64,000 bases of DNA from an uncultured Actinomycetes bacterium (GCA_903825895.1 CAIKCI010000013.1:1-64000), one strand, 5' to 3'. Counted from the first letter of the stretch, positions 19,006-29,707 are shown. Program-made: numbers and translations. The notes: generated by a model from the letters alone, not told the origin.

Positions 19006-19842
19006 ATGGCACTTCGCTCACGTAAACCAACCAGCCCCGGTCGTCGGTTCCAGACGGTCTCGGACTTTTCTGAGATCACCTCAACCACGCCTGAGAAGTC
19101 GCTGTTAGCTCCGAAGCCTAAGAGTGGTGGACGAAATGTCCACGGACGCAAAACGTCACGTCACCGCGGTGGAGGCCATAAGCAGCAGTACCGCATCATC
19201 GACTTCAAGCGCAACAAAGATGGCGTTCCTGCCACGGTTGCCACGATTGAATACGACCCAAACCGAAATGCTCGCATTGCCTTGTTGCACTATCACGATG
19301 GTGAAAAGCGTTACATCCTGGCTCCAGCAGGTTTGAAGGTCGGCGACAAGCTGCAAAACGGTCAAGGTTCAGACATCAAAGTTGGCAACGCGTTGCCCAT
19401 GCGCTATATCCCCACCGGTTCGGTAATCCACAACGTGGAGCTTCGTCCTGGTGGCGGCGGCAAGATGGCTCGTGGTGCAGGTATGAGTGTTCAGCTCGTG
19501 GCGAAAGACGGTGGATTCGCCACGCTGCGTCTTCCGTCGACGGAAATGCGTCGAGTTCCTATCGACTGTCGCGCCACATTGGGCGTAGTCGGTAACGCAG
19601 AACACGAACTCATCAAGATCGGAAAAGCAGGACGAAACCGCTGGAAGGGCGTTCGTCCGCAAACACGTGGTGTCGCCATGAACCCTGTCGACCACCCACT
19701 CGGTGGTGGTGAAGGGAAGTCTTCTGGTGGACGTCACCCTGTGTCTCCATGGGGAAAGCCGGAAGGCCGTACGCGTGCAGGAAAGAAAGCCTCAGATCAA
19801 CTCATTGTCCGTCGTCGTCGTACCCGCGGGTCAAGGCGCTAG
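19006..19842 (+). CDS. rplB: 50S ribosomal protein L2
   Basis: L2 is required for subunit association and peptidyl transfer. It has 278 residues, starts [15 protein letters not shown], and contains [21 protein letters not shown] and the C-terminal signature [30 protein letters not shown] precedes the ATG. The open frame upstream overlaps rplW and is not used. Confidence 0.97.
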   Translation: MALRSRKPTSPGRRFQTVSDFSEITSTTPEKSLLAPKPKSGGRNVHGRKTSRHRGGGHKQQYRIIDFKRNKDGVPATVATIEYDPNRNARIALLHYHDGEKRYILAPAGLKVGDKLQNGQGSDIKVGNALPMRYIPTGSVIHNVELRPGGGGKMARGAGMSVQLVAKDGGFATLRLPSTEMRRVPIDCRATLGVVGNAEHELIKIGKAGRNRWKGVRPQTRGVAMNPVDHPLGGGEGKSSGGRHPVSPWGKPEGRTRAGKKASDQLIVRRRRTRGSRR

Positions 19843-19851
19843 GGAGCTTAT

Positions 19852-20130
19852 ATGCCAAGAAGCCTTAAAAAAGGTCCATTCGTGGACGACCACCTGCTCA
19901 AGAAGGTCGACGTCTTAAACGAGTCAAACGAAAAGCGAGTGATCAAGACCTGGTCACGTCGCTCGACGATCATTCCGGACATGGTGGGTCACACCATTGC
20001 CGTCCACGACGGACGTCGTCACGTTCCGGTGTTCATCACTGAATCAATGGTTGGGCACAAGTTGGGCGAGTTTGCTCCAACGCGAACCTTCCGATTCCAC
20101 GCTGGCCAAGAAAAGGTCGGGAGACGCTAA
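19852..20130 (+). CDS. rpsS: 30S ribosomal protein S19
   Basis: S19 is a head protein of 92 residues that contacts the A-site finger. [37 protein letters not shown] and [13 protein letters not shown] are all typical. It lies between rplB and rplV in the normal S10 order. Confidence 0.97.
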   Translation: MPRSLKKGPFVDDHLLKKVDVLNESNEKRVIKTWSRRSTIIPDMVGHTIAVHDGRRHVPVFITESMVGHKLGEFAPTRTFRFHAGQEKVGRR

Positions 20131-20132
20131 TC

Positions 20133-20912
20133 ATGACCGCAACAAAGACCAACGAGCGTCCAGGAACCCGCGCCGTACTGCGCCACTTCCACATGTCGGC
20201 CTCAAAGGCACGTCTTGTGCTCGGACTGATCCGTGGAAAGTCCGTGGACACCGCTGCAGAAATTTTGAATGGTACCGAGCGTGAAGCTGCGCGAGTGATT
20301 GCGAAGGTTTTGGCCTCCGCAGTCTCAAACGCGGTCCACAACGATGGGCAAATCGCCGACGACCTCTACGTAGCAGCGGCGTATGCCGACGAAGGTGCGA
20401 CCATGAAGAGGTGGCGTCCTCGAGCTCGTGGACGAGCAACGAGAATTCGTAAGCGCACCTGTCACATCACGGTGATTGTCGCCCGTATGGACGACGATCA
20501 ACTTGAGCGTCGTAGCGTTGCTCGCCAGTCAGCAAGTTCACAGCGCTCGAGCCGAGTCGCGGCATCGCAGCGTCGTGCTGACCAGCAACAGCGTGGGCGC
20601 CGTCGTGACGCAGCGCGTGAAGCAGAGATCGAAGCAGTGGAGGCAGAAGCAGGGGCTAACGAGGATGAGGTCGAGAACGAGGTTCTTGATGTCCATGTCG
20701 ACGAGGTCGACGTTGTTGAAACGCACGAAGAGGAAGCTGCGGCCCTAGAAGACGACAGCGCCGAGGAAGCAGCACCTGTTGCCAAGAAGGCACCAGCGAA
20801 GAAGAAGGCTGCAGCGAAGAAGGCAAGCGCTAAAACGGCACCTGCCGAGGAGACCATGAAGGAAGCAACTGCGTCGAGTGACGCCGACGAGTCTGAGGAA
20901 GAGGGCAAGTAA
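20133..20912 (+). CDS. rplV: 50S ribosomal protein L22 with a long C-terminal extension
   Basis: Residues 1-120 are ordinary L22 ([40 protein letters not shown]). They are followed by about 139 residues: an Arg/Gln/Ser-rich part, an acidic part ([20 protein letters not shown]) and a Lys/Ala histone-like stretch ([15 protein letters not shown]). The C-terminus of L22 is on the ribosome surface near the tunnel exit, so the tail could reach solvent. The reading frame is intact and ends at the rpsC start (1-nt overlap), so the extension is not an artefact of a lost stop into a neighbouring gene. Confidence 0.93.
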   Translation: MTATKTNERPGTRAVLRHFHMSASKARLVLGLIRGKSVDTAAEILNGTEREAARVIAKVLASAVSNAVHNDGQIADDLYVAAAYADEGATMKRWRPRARGRATRIRKRTCHITVIVARMDDDQLERRSVARQSASSQRSSRVAASQRRADQQQRGRRRDAAREAEIEAVEAEAGANEDEVENEVLDVHVDEVDVVETHEEEAAALEDDSAEEAAPVAKKAPAKKKAAAKKASAKTAPAEETMKEATASSDADESEEEGK

Positions 20913-21880
20913 TGGGCCAGAAAGTAAACCCATACGGTTTCCGTCTCGGCATCACGACCGATTGGAAGTCGCGCTGGTTCGAAGAGCGTAATTACCAAGC
21001 ATTCGTTGTCGAAGACTGGAAAATTCGCGACTACTTGACCAAACAACTTGAGTCAGCAGCAGTGAGTCGTATCGAAATCGAGCGCACCCGCGACCGAATT
21101 CGCATCGACATCCACACGGCCCGTCCAGGAATCGTGATTGGTCGACGTGGTGCCGAAGCAGATCGGCTCAAGAAAGATCTTGAGAAGATTACTGGCCTAC
21201 CCAATGGTATTCAGTTGAACATTCAAGAGATTAAGCAGCCTGAACTCGATGCGGCACTTATTGCTCAGGGAATCTGTGACCAGCTGGTTCGTCGTGTGGC
21301 TTTCCGTCGTGCGATGAAGCGAGCGATCCAAACGGTTCAAAAAGCAGGTGCACTTGGGGTGAAGGTTCAATGCTCAGGCCGTTTAGGTGGAGCAGAAATG
21401 AGTCGGAAAGAGCAGTACCGAGAAGGTCGGGTTCCTTTACACACCTTGCGAGCCGACATTGATTACGGCTTCCGTGAAGCACGTACCGTTGCCGGCCGTG
21501 TTGGTGTGAAGGTGTGGATCTATAAAGGTGACATCCTTCCCTACAAGGTTTCGATTGAAGAGAAGATCACTCGTGAAGCAGCAATGGCGGTCGGAGAGAC
21601 CTCAGGTTCGACTGGCGCAATCGTGAGCGAAGAGCCATCTGCGCCGCGTCGCTTGGTGACTGCTGGTGGTGGACGTCGTAAGGCCGAGATGCCCGCTCCT
21701 GGTGCTGCACCAATTGAAATTGATGAGGAAGAGCCATTGGAGGAAGCGGTCAAGGATCTCGTTGAGACCCCTAACGAGCCCGATGAGCTTGAAAAGCGTC
21801 TTGCGAACGAAGAAGAGATCGAGCGAAAGACTCTTCATGAGCACCACGAGACGCCGCACTTTAAGAGGGAGAACGACTAA
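20912..21880 (+). CDS. rpsC: 30S ribosomal protein S3 with an acidic C-terminal tail
   Basis: S3 forms part of the mRNA entry channel. The KH domain ([20 protein letters not shown]) and the C-terminal S3 signature ([20 protein letters not shown]) are normal. After about residue 215 there are roughly 105 further residues, acidic and Pro/Ala-rich ([20 protein letters not shown]), ending [12 protein letters not shown]. Total length is 322 against about 230 in most bacteria. It is coupled to rplV. Confidence 0.95.
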   Translation: MGQKVNPYGFRLGITTDWKSRWFEERNYQAFVVEDWKIRDYLTKQLESAAVSRIEIERTRDRIRIDIHTARPGIVIGRRGAEADRLKKDLEKITGLPNGIQLNIQEIKQPELDAALIAQGICDQLVRRVAFRRAMKRAIQTVQKAGALGVKVQCSGRLGGAEMSRKEQYREGRVPLHTLRADIDYGFREARTVAGRVGVKVWIYKGDILPYKVSIEEKITREAAMAVGETSGSTGAIVSEEPSAPRRLVTAGGGRRKAEMPAPGAAPIEIDEEEPLEEAVKDLVETPNEPDELEKRLANEEEIERKTLHEHHETPHFKREND

Positions 21881-21882
21881 CC

Positions 21883-22320
21883 ATGTTGATGCCCCGTAAG
21901 GTCAAGCACCGTAAGCAGAATCGTGGCCGGATGTCCGGTATGGCGAAAGGTGGAACGGAAGTTTCTTTTGGAGACTTCGGTATCCAGGCCCTTGAGCCTG
22001 CATGGTTGACGGCGCGACAAATTGAAGCGGCACGTATTGCCATGACTCGTCACGTAAAGCGTGGTGGAAAAGTCTGGATTCGCGTGTTCCCAGACAAGCC
22101 CGTGACGGAGAAGCCTGCTGAAACCCGTATGGGTTCGGGAAAAGGTAACCCTGAGCACTGGGTTGCTGTGGTGAAGCCTGGTCGCGTGATTTTTGAACTC
22201 GCAGGTGTGGATGAGCCGTTGGCACGAGCTGCGATGGAACGAGCAATTCAGAAACTTCCGATGCGTGCACGTTTCGTTATCCGTCCTGGAACCCACGGAA
22301 CCTCGGAGATTCAACTATGA
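21883..22320 (+). CDS. rplP: 50S ribosomal protein L16
   Basis: L16 lies near the A site and helps tRNA accommodation. It has 145 residues with [19 protein letters not shown], the signature [18 protein letters not shown] and [17 protein letters not shown]. The ATG at 21883 is used; a second ATG two codons later would give MPRKVKHRK. Confidence 0.97.
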   Translation: MLMPRKVKHRKQNRGRMSGMAKGGTEVSFGDFGIQALEPAWLTARQIEAARIAMTRHVKRGGKVWIRVFPDKPVTEKPAETRMGSGKGNPEHWVAVVKPGRVIFELAGVDEPLARAAMERAIQKLPMRARFVIRPGTHGTSEIQL

Positions 22321-22550
22321 GCACCAAAGTCGACGAAATGAAGGCCCTGAGCTCGAATGAGCTCGTAGACCGGTTAGCCGAAGCACGGCGTGAGCTTTTT
22401 AACTTGCGCTTTCAGCTTGCCACCGGACAACTCGATAACACCGCTCGTATGAGCATTGTCAAAAAAGACATTGCACGAGTTCTGACGATTCTTCGTGATC
22501 GAGAGATCACCGATGCCGAGTCGTTAGCCAGCAACGGAGGAAACGTATAA
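22317..22550 (+). CDS. rpmC: 50S ribosomal protein L29
   Basis: L29 is a small two-helix protein at the tunnel exit. It has 77 residues containing [22 protein letters not shown]. It overlaps rplP by 4 nt (ATGA) and rpsQ by 1 nt. Confidence 0.96.
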   Translation: MSTKVDEMKALSSNELVDRLAEARRELFNLRFQLATGQLDNTARMSIVKKDIARVLTILRDREITDAESLASNGGNV

Positions 22551-22828
22551 TGGCGCCCGAAACCACAGAAACCGAAGAGCGTTCACAGCGCAAAGTCCGT
22601 GAGGGCATTGTGATCTCAGACAAGATGGAGAACACTGTTGTTGTGGCCGTGGTGGACCGTGTCAGCCACCCTCGTTATGGCAAGACCGTTCAGCGCACCA
22701 AGAAACTCTACGCCCACGATGAAAAGTTCGAAGCCAAGATGGGTGACCGAGTGCGAGTCATTGAAACCCGTCCGCTTTCGAAACTGAAGCGATGGCGTGT
22801 TGAGGAAGTATTGGAGCGTGCACGATGA
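22550..22828 (+). CDS. rpsQ: 30S ribosomal protein S17
   Basis: S17 is a primary 16S rRNA-binding OB-fold protein. It has 92 residues with [20 protein letters not shown] and [20 protein letters not shown]. The first 10 residues ([10 protein letters not shown]) form a short acidic extension. It overlaps rplN by ATGA. Confidence 0.96.
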   Translation: MAPETTETEERSQRKVREGIVISDKMENTVVVAVVDRVSHPRYGKTVQRTKKLYAHDEKFEAKMGDRVRVIETRPLSKLKRWRVEEVLERAR

Positions 22829-23193
22829 TCCAGCAAGAATCCCGTCTTCGCGTCGCTGACAACTCAGGTGCCAAAGAAGTTCTGTGCATCCGTGTTCTCG
22901 GTGGTTCGCGTCGTCGCTACGCCTCAATCGGTGATGTCTTCATCGCCACGGTGAAAGACGCCATCCCAGGCGCTGCCGTGAAGCGTGGAGATGTTGTCCG
23001 TTGCGTGGTGGTGCGCGTGAAGAAAGAAAAGCGCCGTGCCGATGGCAGCTATATCCGCTTCGATGAGAATGCCGCTGTGCTGATCAACGAACAGAGCCAG
23101 CCCCGTGGGACCCGTATCTTTGGCCCAGTTGGTCGAGAATTACGTGACAAGAAGTTTATGCGAATCGTTTCACTTGCTCCGGAGGTGTTGTAA
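22825..23193 (+). CDS. rplN: 50S ribosomal protein L14
   Basis: L14 is at the subunit interface. It has 122 residues: [44 protein letters not shown] and [13 protein letters not shown] are diagnostic. It is coupled to rpsQ and rplX by short overlaps. Confidence 0.97.
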   Translation: MIQQESRLRVADNSGAKEVLCIRVLGGSRRRYASIGDVFIATVKDAIPGAAVKRGDVVRCVVVRVKKEKRRADGSYIRFDENAAVLINEQSQPRGTRIFGPVGRELRDKKFMRIVSLAPEVL

Positions 23194-23498
23194 TGCGCAT
23201 CAAGAAAGGCGACGATGTCGTCGTCCGTACTGGAAAGTGGGCCGGACACCGAGCAGAGGTTATTCGTGCCATTCCATCGAAGGATCAAGTGATCCTCGAT
23301 GGGGTCAACATCGCGAAGCGCCACTTAAAGCAGCAGAGCCAGACCACCCAAGCGGGGATTATCGACAAGTTTATGCCCCTTCCTGTGTCGGCCGTTTCGT
23401 TGTGGTGCAAGAAGTGTGACGCACCGACCCGAGCTGGGATGAAAACAGATGGTGACAAGAAAGTCCGTGTCTGTCGTAAATGTGGAGCAGATCTATGA
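23193..23498 (+). CDS. rplX: 50S ribosomal protein L24
   Basis: L24 starts 50S assembly. It has 101 residues with the N-terminal KOW motif ([22 protein letters not shown]). The C-terminal part has two CxxC pairs, CKKC and CRKC, forming a probable zinc ribbon as in zinc-type L24. It overlaps rplE by ATGA. Confidence 0.96.
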   Translation: MRIKKGDDVVVRTGKWAGHRAEVIRAIPSKDQVILDGVNIAKRHLKQQSQTTQAGIIDKFMPLPVSAVSLWCKKCDAPTRAGMKTDGDKKVRVCRKCGADL

Positions 23499-24058
23499 GC
23501 ACAACGATGAACCCTCGCTTGAAAGAGCGCTACAACAATGAGATTCGCGCTCAACTTAAAGAAGAGTTAGGTCTCGAAAACATCATGCAGGCTCCGCGCC
23601 TCGTCAAGATCGTGCTGAACTCCGGCGTCGGAAAAGCCACCCAGCAGCAGTCGTTGCTTGAAGGCGCTCAAAAAGACCTTGCGGCGATCACCGGCCAAAA
23701 GCCAGCGGTCACCGTAGCGAAGCAGTCAATTGCAGGATTCAAACTTCGCGAAGGTCAGGCCATTGGTGTCAAGGTGACCATGCGCGGCGACCGTGCCTGG
23801 GAGTTCTTTGATCGTCTTGTCTCGTTGGCGATTCCTCGAATTCGTGACTTCCGTGGTTTGTCGCCGAAGTCCTTTGACGGAAACGGTAACTACACCTTTG
23901 GTGTCACCGAGCAGCTGATTTTCCCTGAAATTGAATACGACCAAATCGACACACCACGAGGGATGGACATCACGATTGTGACGTCTGCCCGTAATGACGA
24001 AGAAGGGCGAGCGTTTTTGCGAGCGTTTGGCTTTCCGTTCCGACAGGAGAACCGTTAA
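23495..24058 (+). CDS. rplE: 50S ribosomal protein L5
   Basis: L5 binds 5S rRNA in the central protuberance. The ATG at 23495 overlaps the rplX stop as ATGA, giving 187 residues ([18 protein letters not shown]). [29 protein letters not shown] and the terminal AFGFPFR are typical. An alternative ATG at 23507 is possible. Confidence 0.96.
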   Translation: MSTTMNPRLKERYNNEIRAQLKEELGLENIMQAPRLVKIVLNSGVGKATQQQSLLEGAQKDLAAITGQKPAVTVAKQSIAGFKLREGQAIGVKVTMRGDRAWEFFDRLVSLAIPRIRDFRGLSPKSFDGNGNYTFGVTEQLIFPEIEYDQIDTPRGMDITIVTSARNDEEGRAFLRAFGFPFRQENR

Positions 24059-24062
24059 TACC

Positions 24063-24248
24063 ATGGCAAAAAAGGCATTAATTAACAAGCAACAGCGCAC
24101 GCCAAAGTTCAAGGTCCGTGCCTACACCCGCTGTCAGCGATGTGGACGACCGAAAGCCGTCTATCGCAAGTTCGGGCTGTGCCGTATTTGCTTGCGACAG
24201 ATGGTCCACGCCGGCGAAATTCCCGGCGTGACGAAGGCGAGCTGGTGA
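24063..24248 (+). CDS. rpsN: 30S ribosomal protein S14, type Z
   Basis: A 61-residue zinc-binding S14 with CQRC and CRIC pairs, starting [20 protein letters not shown] and ending [11 protein letters not shown]. The short zinc form is the usual one in actinobacterial spc operons. The frame is open upstream inside rplE, but this ATG has the conserved N-terminus. Confidence 0.97.
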   Translation: MAKKALINKQQRTPKFKVRAYTRCQRCGRPKAVYRKFGLCRICLRQMVHAGEIPGVTKASW

Positions 24249-24261
24249 GGGAGGTACTGCG

Positions 24262-24666
24262 ATGACAATGACTGATCCAATCGCGGACATGCTTACCCGT
24301 ATGCGGAACGCCAACAAGGCGCAACACGACTCGGTAACCATGCCAGGCTCGAAACTTAAAGAGTCGTTGGCCAAGATTCTCGAACGAGAAGGCTTCATTG
24401 CTGGACATGAAACCAGCACCGTTGAAGGCCGACCCGGGACGAACCTAACCATCCAACTCAAGTACGACGTTGAGCGTCGAGCCACTATTGCTGGTCTCAA
24501 GCGTGTTTCGAAGCCTGGTCTTCGTATTTACGCCCCTGCAGACAACATTCCCCGAGTTCTCGGTGGATTTGGTGTGGCCGTTCTCTCAACTTCTGCTGGT
24601 TTAATGACGGACCGTGAAGCTCGTCAGCGCCACTTGGGCGGAGAGGTGCTTTGCCATGTTTGGTAA
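24262..24666 (+). CDS. rpsH: 30S ribosomal protein S8
   Basis: S8 is a primary 16S rRNA binder and the translational regulator of the spc operon in E. coli. It has 134 residues: [18 protein letters not shown] and the C-terminal [27 protein letters not shown] ends 7 nt before the first ATG, which supports 24262 over the ATG two codons later. Confidence 0.96.
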   Translation: MTMTDPIADMLTRMRNANKAQHDSVTMPGSKLKESLAKILEREGFIAGHETSTVEGRPGTNLTIQLKYDVERRATIAGLKRVSKPGLRIYAPADNIPRVLGGFGVAVLSTSAGLMTDREARQRHLGGEVLCHVW

Positions 24667-24694
24667 CAGTGCAACGTTGAGAGGGGAGGCATAG

Positions 24695-25234
24695 ATGTCT
24701 CGTATTGGAAAGAGTCCAATTCCTGTTCCTTCTTCAGTGACCGTGGAGATTGCGTCCGGAAACATCACCGTGAAAGGCCCAGGTGGCACCTTAGAACGGG
24801 CCATTCCCGGAGCAATCACTGTTCGTCAAGATGGTGACACCTTGTTAGTGGAGCGACCGAATGATGAGCGCGAGCACCGTGCACTGCACGGCTTGACCCG
24901 TTCGCTCGTGAACAACATGGTGGTTGGCGTCACTGATGGCTACACAAAAGAACTCGATATTGTGGGTGTTGGATACCGTGCGCTGGCGAAAGGTCCAAGT
25001 TCGCTTGAACTCTCACTGGGTTTCAGTCACGTTGTGAACTACGACGCTCCTGACGGGGTCACCTTTGAAGTGCCAATCCCTACCAAGATCTTGGTGAAGG
25101 GTGCTGACAAAGAGAAAGTCGGTCAAGTAGCCGCAAATATCCGAAAGATTCGTAAACCAGAGCCTTACAAGGGCAAGGGTGTGCGGTATGTCGACGAGCG
25201 CGTCCTGCGTAAGGCCGGAAAGGCAGCGAAGTAG
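24695..25234 (+). CDS. rplF: 50S ribosomal protein L6
   Basis: L6 is near the sarcin-ricin loop and factor-binding site. It has 179 residues with [19 protein letters not shown] and the signature [31 protein letters not shown] precedes the ATG. Confidence 0.97.
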   Translation: MSRIGKSPIPVPSSVTVEIASGNITVKGPGGTLERAIPGAITVRQDGDTLLVERPNDEREHRALHGLTRSLVNNMVVGVTDGYTKELDIVGVGYRALAKGPSSLELSLGFSHVVNYDAPDGVTFEVPIPTKILVKGADKEKVGQVAANIRKIRKPEPYKGKGVRYVDERVLRKAGKAAK

Positions 25235-25236
25235 TC

Positions 25237-25593
25237 ATGGCAAATCGAACGACCAGAGAACTGCGAATTCGCCGTCACAAGCGAGTGCGATTCAACCTTG
25301 AAGGAACGCCAGCGCGTCCGCGCGTTGCGGTGTTCCGTTCGAACAAAAATATTTCAGCTCAGATCATCGACGACCTCAACGGCGTGACGCTTGCGTCGGC
25401 ATCGTCGGTCGAAAAGAGTGTCGGCGCAACGGGGTCGAACCGAGATGGTGCAAAGGCCGTCGGCAAGGCTCTTGCCACTCGCGCCAAAGCAGCAGGGATC
25501 TCAAGTGTGGTGTTTGATCGTGGTGGCTTCGCCTATCACGGTCGTGTAGCGGCACTCGCCGATGCACTTCGTGAAGAAGGACTGGAGTTTTAA
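25237..25593 (+). CDS. rplR: 50S ribosomal protein L18
   Basis: L18 binds 5S rRNA with L5. It has 118 residues: [24 protein letters not shown] and the C-terminal [26 protein letters not shown]. It overlaps rpsE by 1 nt. Confidence 0.97.
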   Translation: MANRTTRELRIRRHKRVRFNLEGTPARPRVAVFRSNKNISAQIIDDLNGVTLASASSVEKSVGATGSNRDGAKAVGKALATRAKAAGISSVVFDRGGFAYHGRVAALADALREEGLEF

Positions 25594-26144
25594 TGGCTGA
25601 GCAGCAGCAATTCGAAGAGCGCACGATCAATGTGAACCGTGTCGCCAAGGTTGTCAAGGGTGGACGTCGATTCAGTTTTGCCGCCCTGATGGTGATTGGT
25701 GATGGGAAGGGCAATGTTGGTTTGGGCTACGGCAAGGCGAAAGAAGCTGGTCTTGCTGTTCAGAAGGGCATCGAAGAAGCACGCAAGAACATGTTTGAAG
25801 TTCCTCTTGCTGGTTCAACGATTACCCACCAAGTCCTTGGCGAAGCAGGTGCTGGTCGCGTGCTGTTAAAGCCTGCCGCCCCTGGTACGGGTGTGATTGC
25901 CGGTGGTGCTGCTCGGGCCATTCTCGAAATGGCTGGCATCCACGATATTCTCGCCAAATCGCTTGGTTCCTCGAACGGCATCAACGTGGCCCACGCCACG
26001 ATTGCTGGATTGAAGGCCCTTCGTCGACCAGAGGAAGTTGCTGCGCTGCGTGGCAAGACCCCTGAAGAGGTTGTTCCTGGTGGCGTCCTTCGTGCCTATC
26101 GTGAAACCAAGCGCGAAAATGATCTTTACAAGGAAGTGAGTTAG
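25593..26144 (+). CDS. rpsE: 30S ribosomal protein S5
   Basis: S5 shapes the mRNA entry site and decoding fidelity. It has 183 residues: [28 protein letters not shown]-like [17 protein letters not shown], and [18 protein letters not shown]. It is followed at 4 bp by rpmD. Confidence 0.97.
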   Translation: MAEQQQFEERTINVNRVAKVVKGGRRFSFAALMVIGDGKGNVGLGYGKAKEAGLAVQKGIEEARKNMFEVPLAGSTITHQVLGEAGAGRVLLKPAAPGTGVIAGGAARAILEMAGIHDILAKSLGSSNGINVAHATIAGLKALRRPEEVAALRGKTPEEVVPGGVLRAYRETKRENDLYKEVS

Positions 26145-26148
26145 TTCA

Positions 26149-26346
26149 ATGGCTGGCGCAGAAAACACCATCAAGGTCACGCAGGTTCGCTCGTCAATTG
26201 GCACCATGCCGAAGCACCGTGGCACCTTACGTGCCTTGGGTCTTCGGGGAATTGGCCAAAGCAATGAGCTCCCTGACCGTCCTGAGATTCGCGGCATGAT
26301 CGCTCGTGTTCCTCATCTCATTAGCGTTGAAGAGGTAGGAAAGTGA
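26149..26346 (+). CDS. rpmD: 50S ribosomal protein L30
   Basis: A small L30 of 65 residues: [20 protein letters not shown], then [20 protein letters not shown]. Its stop overlaps the GTG of rplO. Confidence 0.95.
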   Translation: MAGAENTIKVTQVRSSIGTMPKHRGTLRALGLRGIGQSNELPDRPEIRGMIARVPHLISVEEVGK

Positions 26347-26828
26347 AACTTCACGATTTAACACCCCCAGAAGGGTCCAGGAAAACAAAGCACCGAGTCG
26401 GTCGTGGTATCGCCGGTAAGGGCGGAAAAACTGCTGGTCGAGGAACCAAGGGTCAAAAGGCTCGTGGTCAGATCCGTGCTGGCTTTGAAGGTGGGCAACT
26501 CCCTTTGATGCAGCGGCTTCCAAAGTTGAAGGGATTTACCAACCCCTTCCGCGTGGAATACACACCAGTGAACGTCGACGCCATAGCTGCTCTCGGACTG
26601 AGCGAAATTACGCCAGACGTGTTGGTTGCCAAGGGACTCGCCAAAAAGGGCGAATTTGTAAAAGTTCTTGGACGGGGCGAACTTTCCGCCTCCATGAAGG
26701 TTTCAGCACATGGCTTCTCCAAGTCCGCTGAGGCAGCGATCACCGGCGCAGGCGGATCTATCGAAAAAGTCGCCCTTCCGTTCGCTGTGCGTCCAGCCGC
26801 TAAGGGTAACGCCCACACCAACCGCTAG
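26343..26828 (+). CDS. rplO: 50S ribosomal protein L15
   Basis: L15 is a late-assembly 50S protein. It has 161 residues. The N-terminal Gly/Lys/Arg-rich segment [20 protein letters not shown] and the C-terminal [18 protein letters not shown] are diagnostic. The GTG start overlaps the rpmD stop. secY follows 11 bp later. Confidence 0.96.
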   Translation: MKLHDLTPPEGSRKTKHRVGRGIAGKGGKTAGRGTKGQKARGQIRAGFEGGQLPLMQRLPKLKGFTNPFRVEYTPVNVDAIAALGLSEITPDVLVAKGLAKKGEFVKVLGRGELSASMKVSAHGFSKSAEAAITGAGGSIEKVALPFAVRPAAKGNAHTNR

Positions 26829-26839
26829 GGTTAATTCTT

Positions 26840-28126
26840 GTGCTGACGCGACTCGCGAATATCTTCCGGGTCCCCGACCTGCGGAACAAGGTGATCTTCA
26901 CCTTGGCCGTCATTGGGCTCTATCAACTCGGTGCCAACATTCCCGTTCCGGGCGTGTCCTACAGCGCGATTCAGCAGTTGCAGAGCCAAGCTGGCGGTAA
27001 GGGCGTCCTTGGGTTCTTGAACTTATTCTCCGGCGGAGCATTGACCCGCTTGGCCATCTTTGGACTTGGCGTGATGCCCTACATCACCAGTTCAATCATC
27101 ATCCAATTGTTGACCACGGTGATCCCAAAACTCGAAGAGTGGCGTGAGCAAGGGGCGGTTGGTCAAAAGAAGATCACGCAGACCACGCGGTATCTCACGA
27201 TTGCCCTGGCGCTCTTGCAAGCTACGGGTCTGGTCTACGCCTTCCATGGCCACGACCAAGCATTGATTGGTGTCACCTTGGACTTGATTCCAAAGATGAC
27301 CCTGCCCCTTGGTGTCTTTATGGTGCTCTGCTTGACTGCTGGAACAGCGTTTGTCATGTGGCTCGCTGAATTGATTACGCAACGTGGCATCGGGCAAGGA
27401 ATGTCAATTCTGATCTTTGCCAACGTCGTCGCAGCAATCCCAGCGGGTGCGAAGTCGATTTATCAAGAAGGTGGGTTGTTAAAGACCCTGGCCATCTTGG
27501 TGGTCTCATTGGGCTTACTGGTCTTCATTGTCTTCATGGACCAAGGGCAACGTCGAATCCCGGTCACGTTCGCAAAGAAAGTGGTGGGTCGCAAGATGTA
27601 TGGCGGGTCGTCGACCTATATTCCGCTCAAGGTCAACCAAGCAGGGGTAATCCCGATCATCTTTGCCTCCTCAGTTCTCTACATTCCTGTCTTGTTGTCC
27701 AACGTGATTCCCTGGGCGTGGTTCCAGAACTTTGTGACGAAGTCACTGACGCCAACGAGTTTTCTCTATATCGGCGTCTACTTCCTTTTGATCGTGGCGT
27801 TTACGTTCTTCTACGTTTACATCGCTTTTGAACCTCACCAGCAGGCCGATTTGATTCGAAAGCAGGGTGGATTCGTCCCTGGGATTCGCCCCGGCCCTCC
27901 AACCGAGCGGTATTTTGCTCACCTTTTGAGCCGCATCACCGTTGTGGGAGCGTTGTTCTTGGGTTCGGTTGCGGTGATCCCGAGTTTGCTCATGGCACTC
28001 TGGCACCTGAACCGCTTCCCCTTCTACGGCACAACGCTTTTGATCAGTGTGGGTGTCGCTCTCGAAACCATGCGACAGATCGACTCTCAGTTGATGATGC
28101 GCAACTATGAAGGATTCTTAAAGTAA
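26840..28126 (+). CDS. secY: Preprotein translocase subunit SecY
   Basis: Channel subunit of SecYEG, 428 residues with ten predicted membrane spans. Signatures seen are the plug/TM2 region GALTRLAIFGLGVMPYITSSIIIQLL and the cytoplasmic GGSSTYIPLKVNQAGVIPII. The start is GTG. It ends the spc operon and is followed at 4 bp by adk, the usual gram-positive arrangement. Confidence 0.97.
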   Translation: MLTRLANIFRVPDLRNKVIFTLAVIGLYQLGANIPVPGVSYSAIQQLQSQAGGKGVLGFLNLFSGGALTRLAIFGLGVMPYITSSIIIQLLTTVIPKLEEWREQGAVGQKKITQTTRYLTIALALLQATGLVYAFHGHDQALIGVTLDLIPKMTLPLGVFMVLCLTAGTAFVMWLAELITQRGIGQGMSILIFANVVAAIPAGAKSIYQEGGLLKTLAILVVSLGLLVFIVFMDQGQRRIPVTFAKKVVGRKMYGGSSTYIPLKVNQAGVIPIIFASSVLYIPVLLSNVIPWAWFQNFVTKSLTPTSFLYIGVYFLLIVAFTFFYVYIAFEPHQQADLIRKQGGFVPGIRPGPPTERYFAHLLSRITVVGALFLGSVAVIPSLLMALWHLNRFPFYGTTLLISVGVALETMRQIDSQLMMRNYEGFLK

Positions 28127-28130
28127 TCCC

Positions 28131-28802
28131 ATGACTGCCGGGGTCAGGCTGGTCGTCCTCGGAAAGCAGGGGGCAGGAAAGGGGACGCAGTGTGTCCGCC
28201 TTTCTCATCGCTATGCGGTTCCGCATATCTCAACAGGTGACATGTTACGCGCAGCGGTACGCGAGCAGACGGAACTTGGACTGAAGGCGAAGACGCTTAT
28301 GGATTCTGGGCAACTCCTTCCTGACGAATTAATTATGGGCGTGGTGGCGGAACGTCTTGGTGAGCGAGATGCTCGCACTCGTGGTTTTTTACTTGATGGA
28401 TTCCCGAGAACCATCGGTCAAGCTGAAATGCTTGAGTCAACAGTGGCCGAAGCGCCGTTGGACTGTGTGATTGATCTGGAAGTCCCTACGGAACTCGTTA
28501 TGAATCGACTTGTTTCACGGCGTGTCTGCACGGCGTGTGGAGCAATCTATTCAACAAGTCAACCTCCCATTCATGGTTGGGTGTGCGACAACTGCGGCGG
28601 CGAAGTTATCCAGCGGAAAGACGACACGGCCGATGCGATCATGGTGCGATTGCAAGCCTATGAAAAAGAGACTCGTCCACTGATTGAGTTTTATCGAGAC
28701 CGTGGTCTGTTAGAGACCATTGATGGGAGCGAAGATCCCGACAGTGTCTTTGCCGTCACCGTTGCCATCATCAAAAAACGCCAAGCTGATCAATCACGAT
28801 GA
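28131..28802 (+). CDS. adk: Adenylate kinase
   Basis: Interconverts AMP + ATP and 2 ADP. The P-loop is LGKQGAGKGTQ (about 10-20), the AMP-binding STGDMLRAA and the DGFPRTIGQAE motifs follow. The long LID contains CTAC...CDNC, a four-cysteine zinc site typical of gram-positive adenylate kinases. It has 223 residues. Confidence 0.96.
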   Translation: MTAGVRLVVLGKQGAGKGTQCVRLSHRYAVPHISTGDMLRAAVREQTELGLKAKTLMDSGQLLPDELIMGVVAERLGERDARTRGFLLDGFPRTIGQAEMLESTVAEAPLDCVIDLEVPTELVMNRLVSRRVCTACGAIYSTSQPPIHGWVCDNCGGEVIQRKDDTADAIMVRLQAYEKETRPLIEFYRDRGLLETIDGSEDPDSVFAVTVAIIKKRQADQSR

Positions 28803-28815
28803 CAAGGAAGTTTCT

Positions 28816-29559
28816 ATGAGACGCAATGAAGGTGAACTGATCAAAATGCGCAAAGCCGGCAAAGTTGTCGCCGAGATGCATGAAGCAACACGTGCGGCCA
28901 TTCGCCCCGGTGTGACCACGATGCAATTAAATAACATCGCAGCGGATGTGATCGCCAAGCGAGGAGCAACTTCAAACTTCTTGAATTATCACGGCTTCCC
29001 AGCTGTGATCTGTACGAGCCCCAACGACATGATCGTTCATGGGATCCCCAGCGATGACGTCATACTCAAAGAAGGCGACATTATTTCGATTGACTGTGGT
29101 GCCATCATCGAGGGATATCACGGTGATGCGGCCTACACCGCTGGAGTGGGGGAAATCTCGAAAGAAGCACAACGACTTCTCGAGATCACCGAACGGAGTC
29201 TTTTCGACGGGATTGATCAGCTCAAAAAAGGGAACCGCCTCAACGAGGTGGGACGTGCTGTCCAGAAAACGGCCGAGGGAGCTGGCTTTACGGTGGTGCG
29301 GGAATATGTAGGCCACGCCATCGGTACTGCCATGCACGAGCAACCCCAAGTCCCGAACTATTGGCCTGGATCACCAGGACCCGCTTTGAAAGAGGGCAAT
29401 GTCTTCGCCATCGAGCCGATGGTCAATATTGGGGGTCCTGAGACCTATACCCTGGACGATGGTTGGGGGGTTATGACCCAAGATGGCGGCCTTTCAGCCC
29501 ATTTTGAGCACACCATTGCCGTGACGGCCCACGGCCCCGAAATCTTTACCCTGCCTTAG
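28816..29559 (+). CDS. map: Type I methionine aminopeptidase
   Basis: Removes N-terminal Met from new proteins. It has 247 residues. Metal ligands are visible in DCGAIIEGYHGDAAYT (two Asp), in GHAIGTAMHEQPQVPNY (His), and in EPMVN and EHTIAV (Glu). The ATG at 28816 gives MRRNEGELIKMRKAGKVVAE. The order secY-adk-map-infA is conserved in gram-positive bacteria. Confidence 0.96.
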   Translation: MRRNEGELIKMRKAGKVVAEMHEATRAAIRPGVTTMQLNNIAADVIAKRGATSNFLNYHGFPAVICTSPNDMIVHGIPSDDVILKEGDIISIDCGAIIEGYHGDAAYTAGVGEISKEAQRLLEITERSLFDGIDQLKKGNRLNEVGRAVQKTAEGAGFTVVREYVGHAIGTAMHEQPQVPNYWPGSPGPALKEGNVFAIEPMVNIGGPETYTLDDGWGVMTQDGGLSAHFEHTIAVTAHGPEIFTLP

Positions 29560-29594
29560 GAATGACGGGGGTTTGCCCAGTAATTTTCGGCCAG

Positions 29595-29625
29595 TTGGCG
29601 GAGGGTCAAAAAACCTGAGTAGTAT
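29595..29625 (+). promoter_or_regulatory. infA promoter
   Basis: TTGGCG (29595-29600), a 19-bp spacer and TAGTAT (29620-29625). The -35 overlaps CCAGTTGG (29591-29598), one base from the CCAATTGG palindrome at the rplJ and rplC promoters. A leader of about 110 nt follows. Confidence 0.5.
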
Positions 29626-29686
29626 GGGAATCCGCCCATCGGAGCCCTTCGGGGGTACCAGGTGGGTGAAACCCCCAGAAATTTTG

Positions 29687-29707
29687 CAGGCGCTTTTGTG
29701 GCGCCTG
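29687..29707 (+). other. Hairpin before infA
   Basis: Perfect 7-bp hairpin CAGGCGC-ttttgtg-GCGCCTG ending 4 nt before an ATG at 29712. It would hinder initiation at that ATG and leaves the Shine-Dalgarno at 29730-29735 free for the downstream CTG. Confidence 0.5.
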
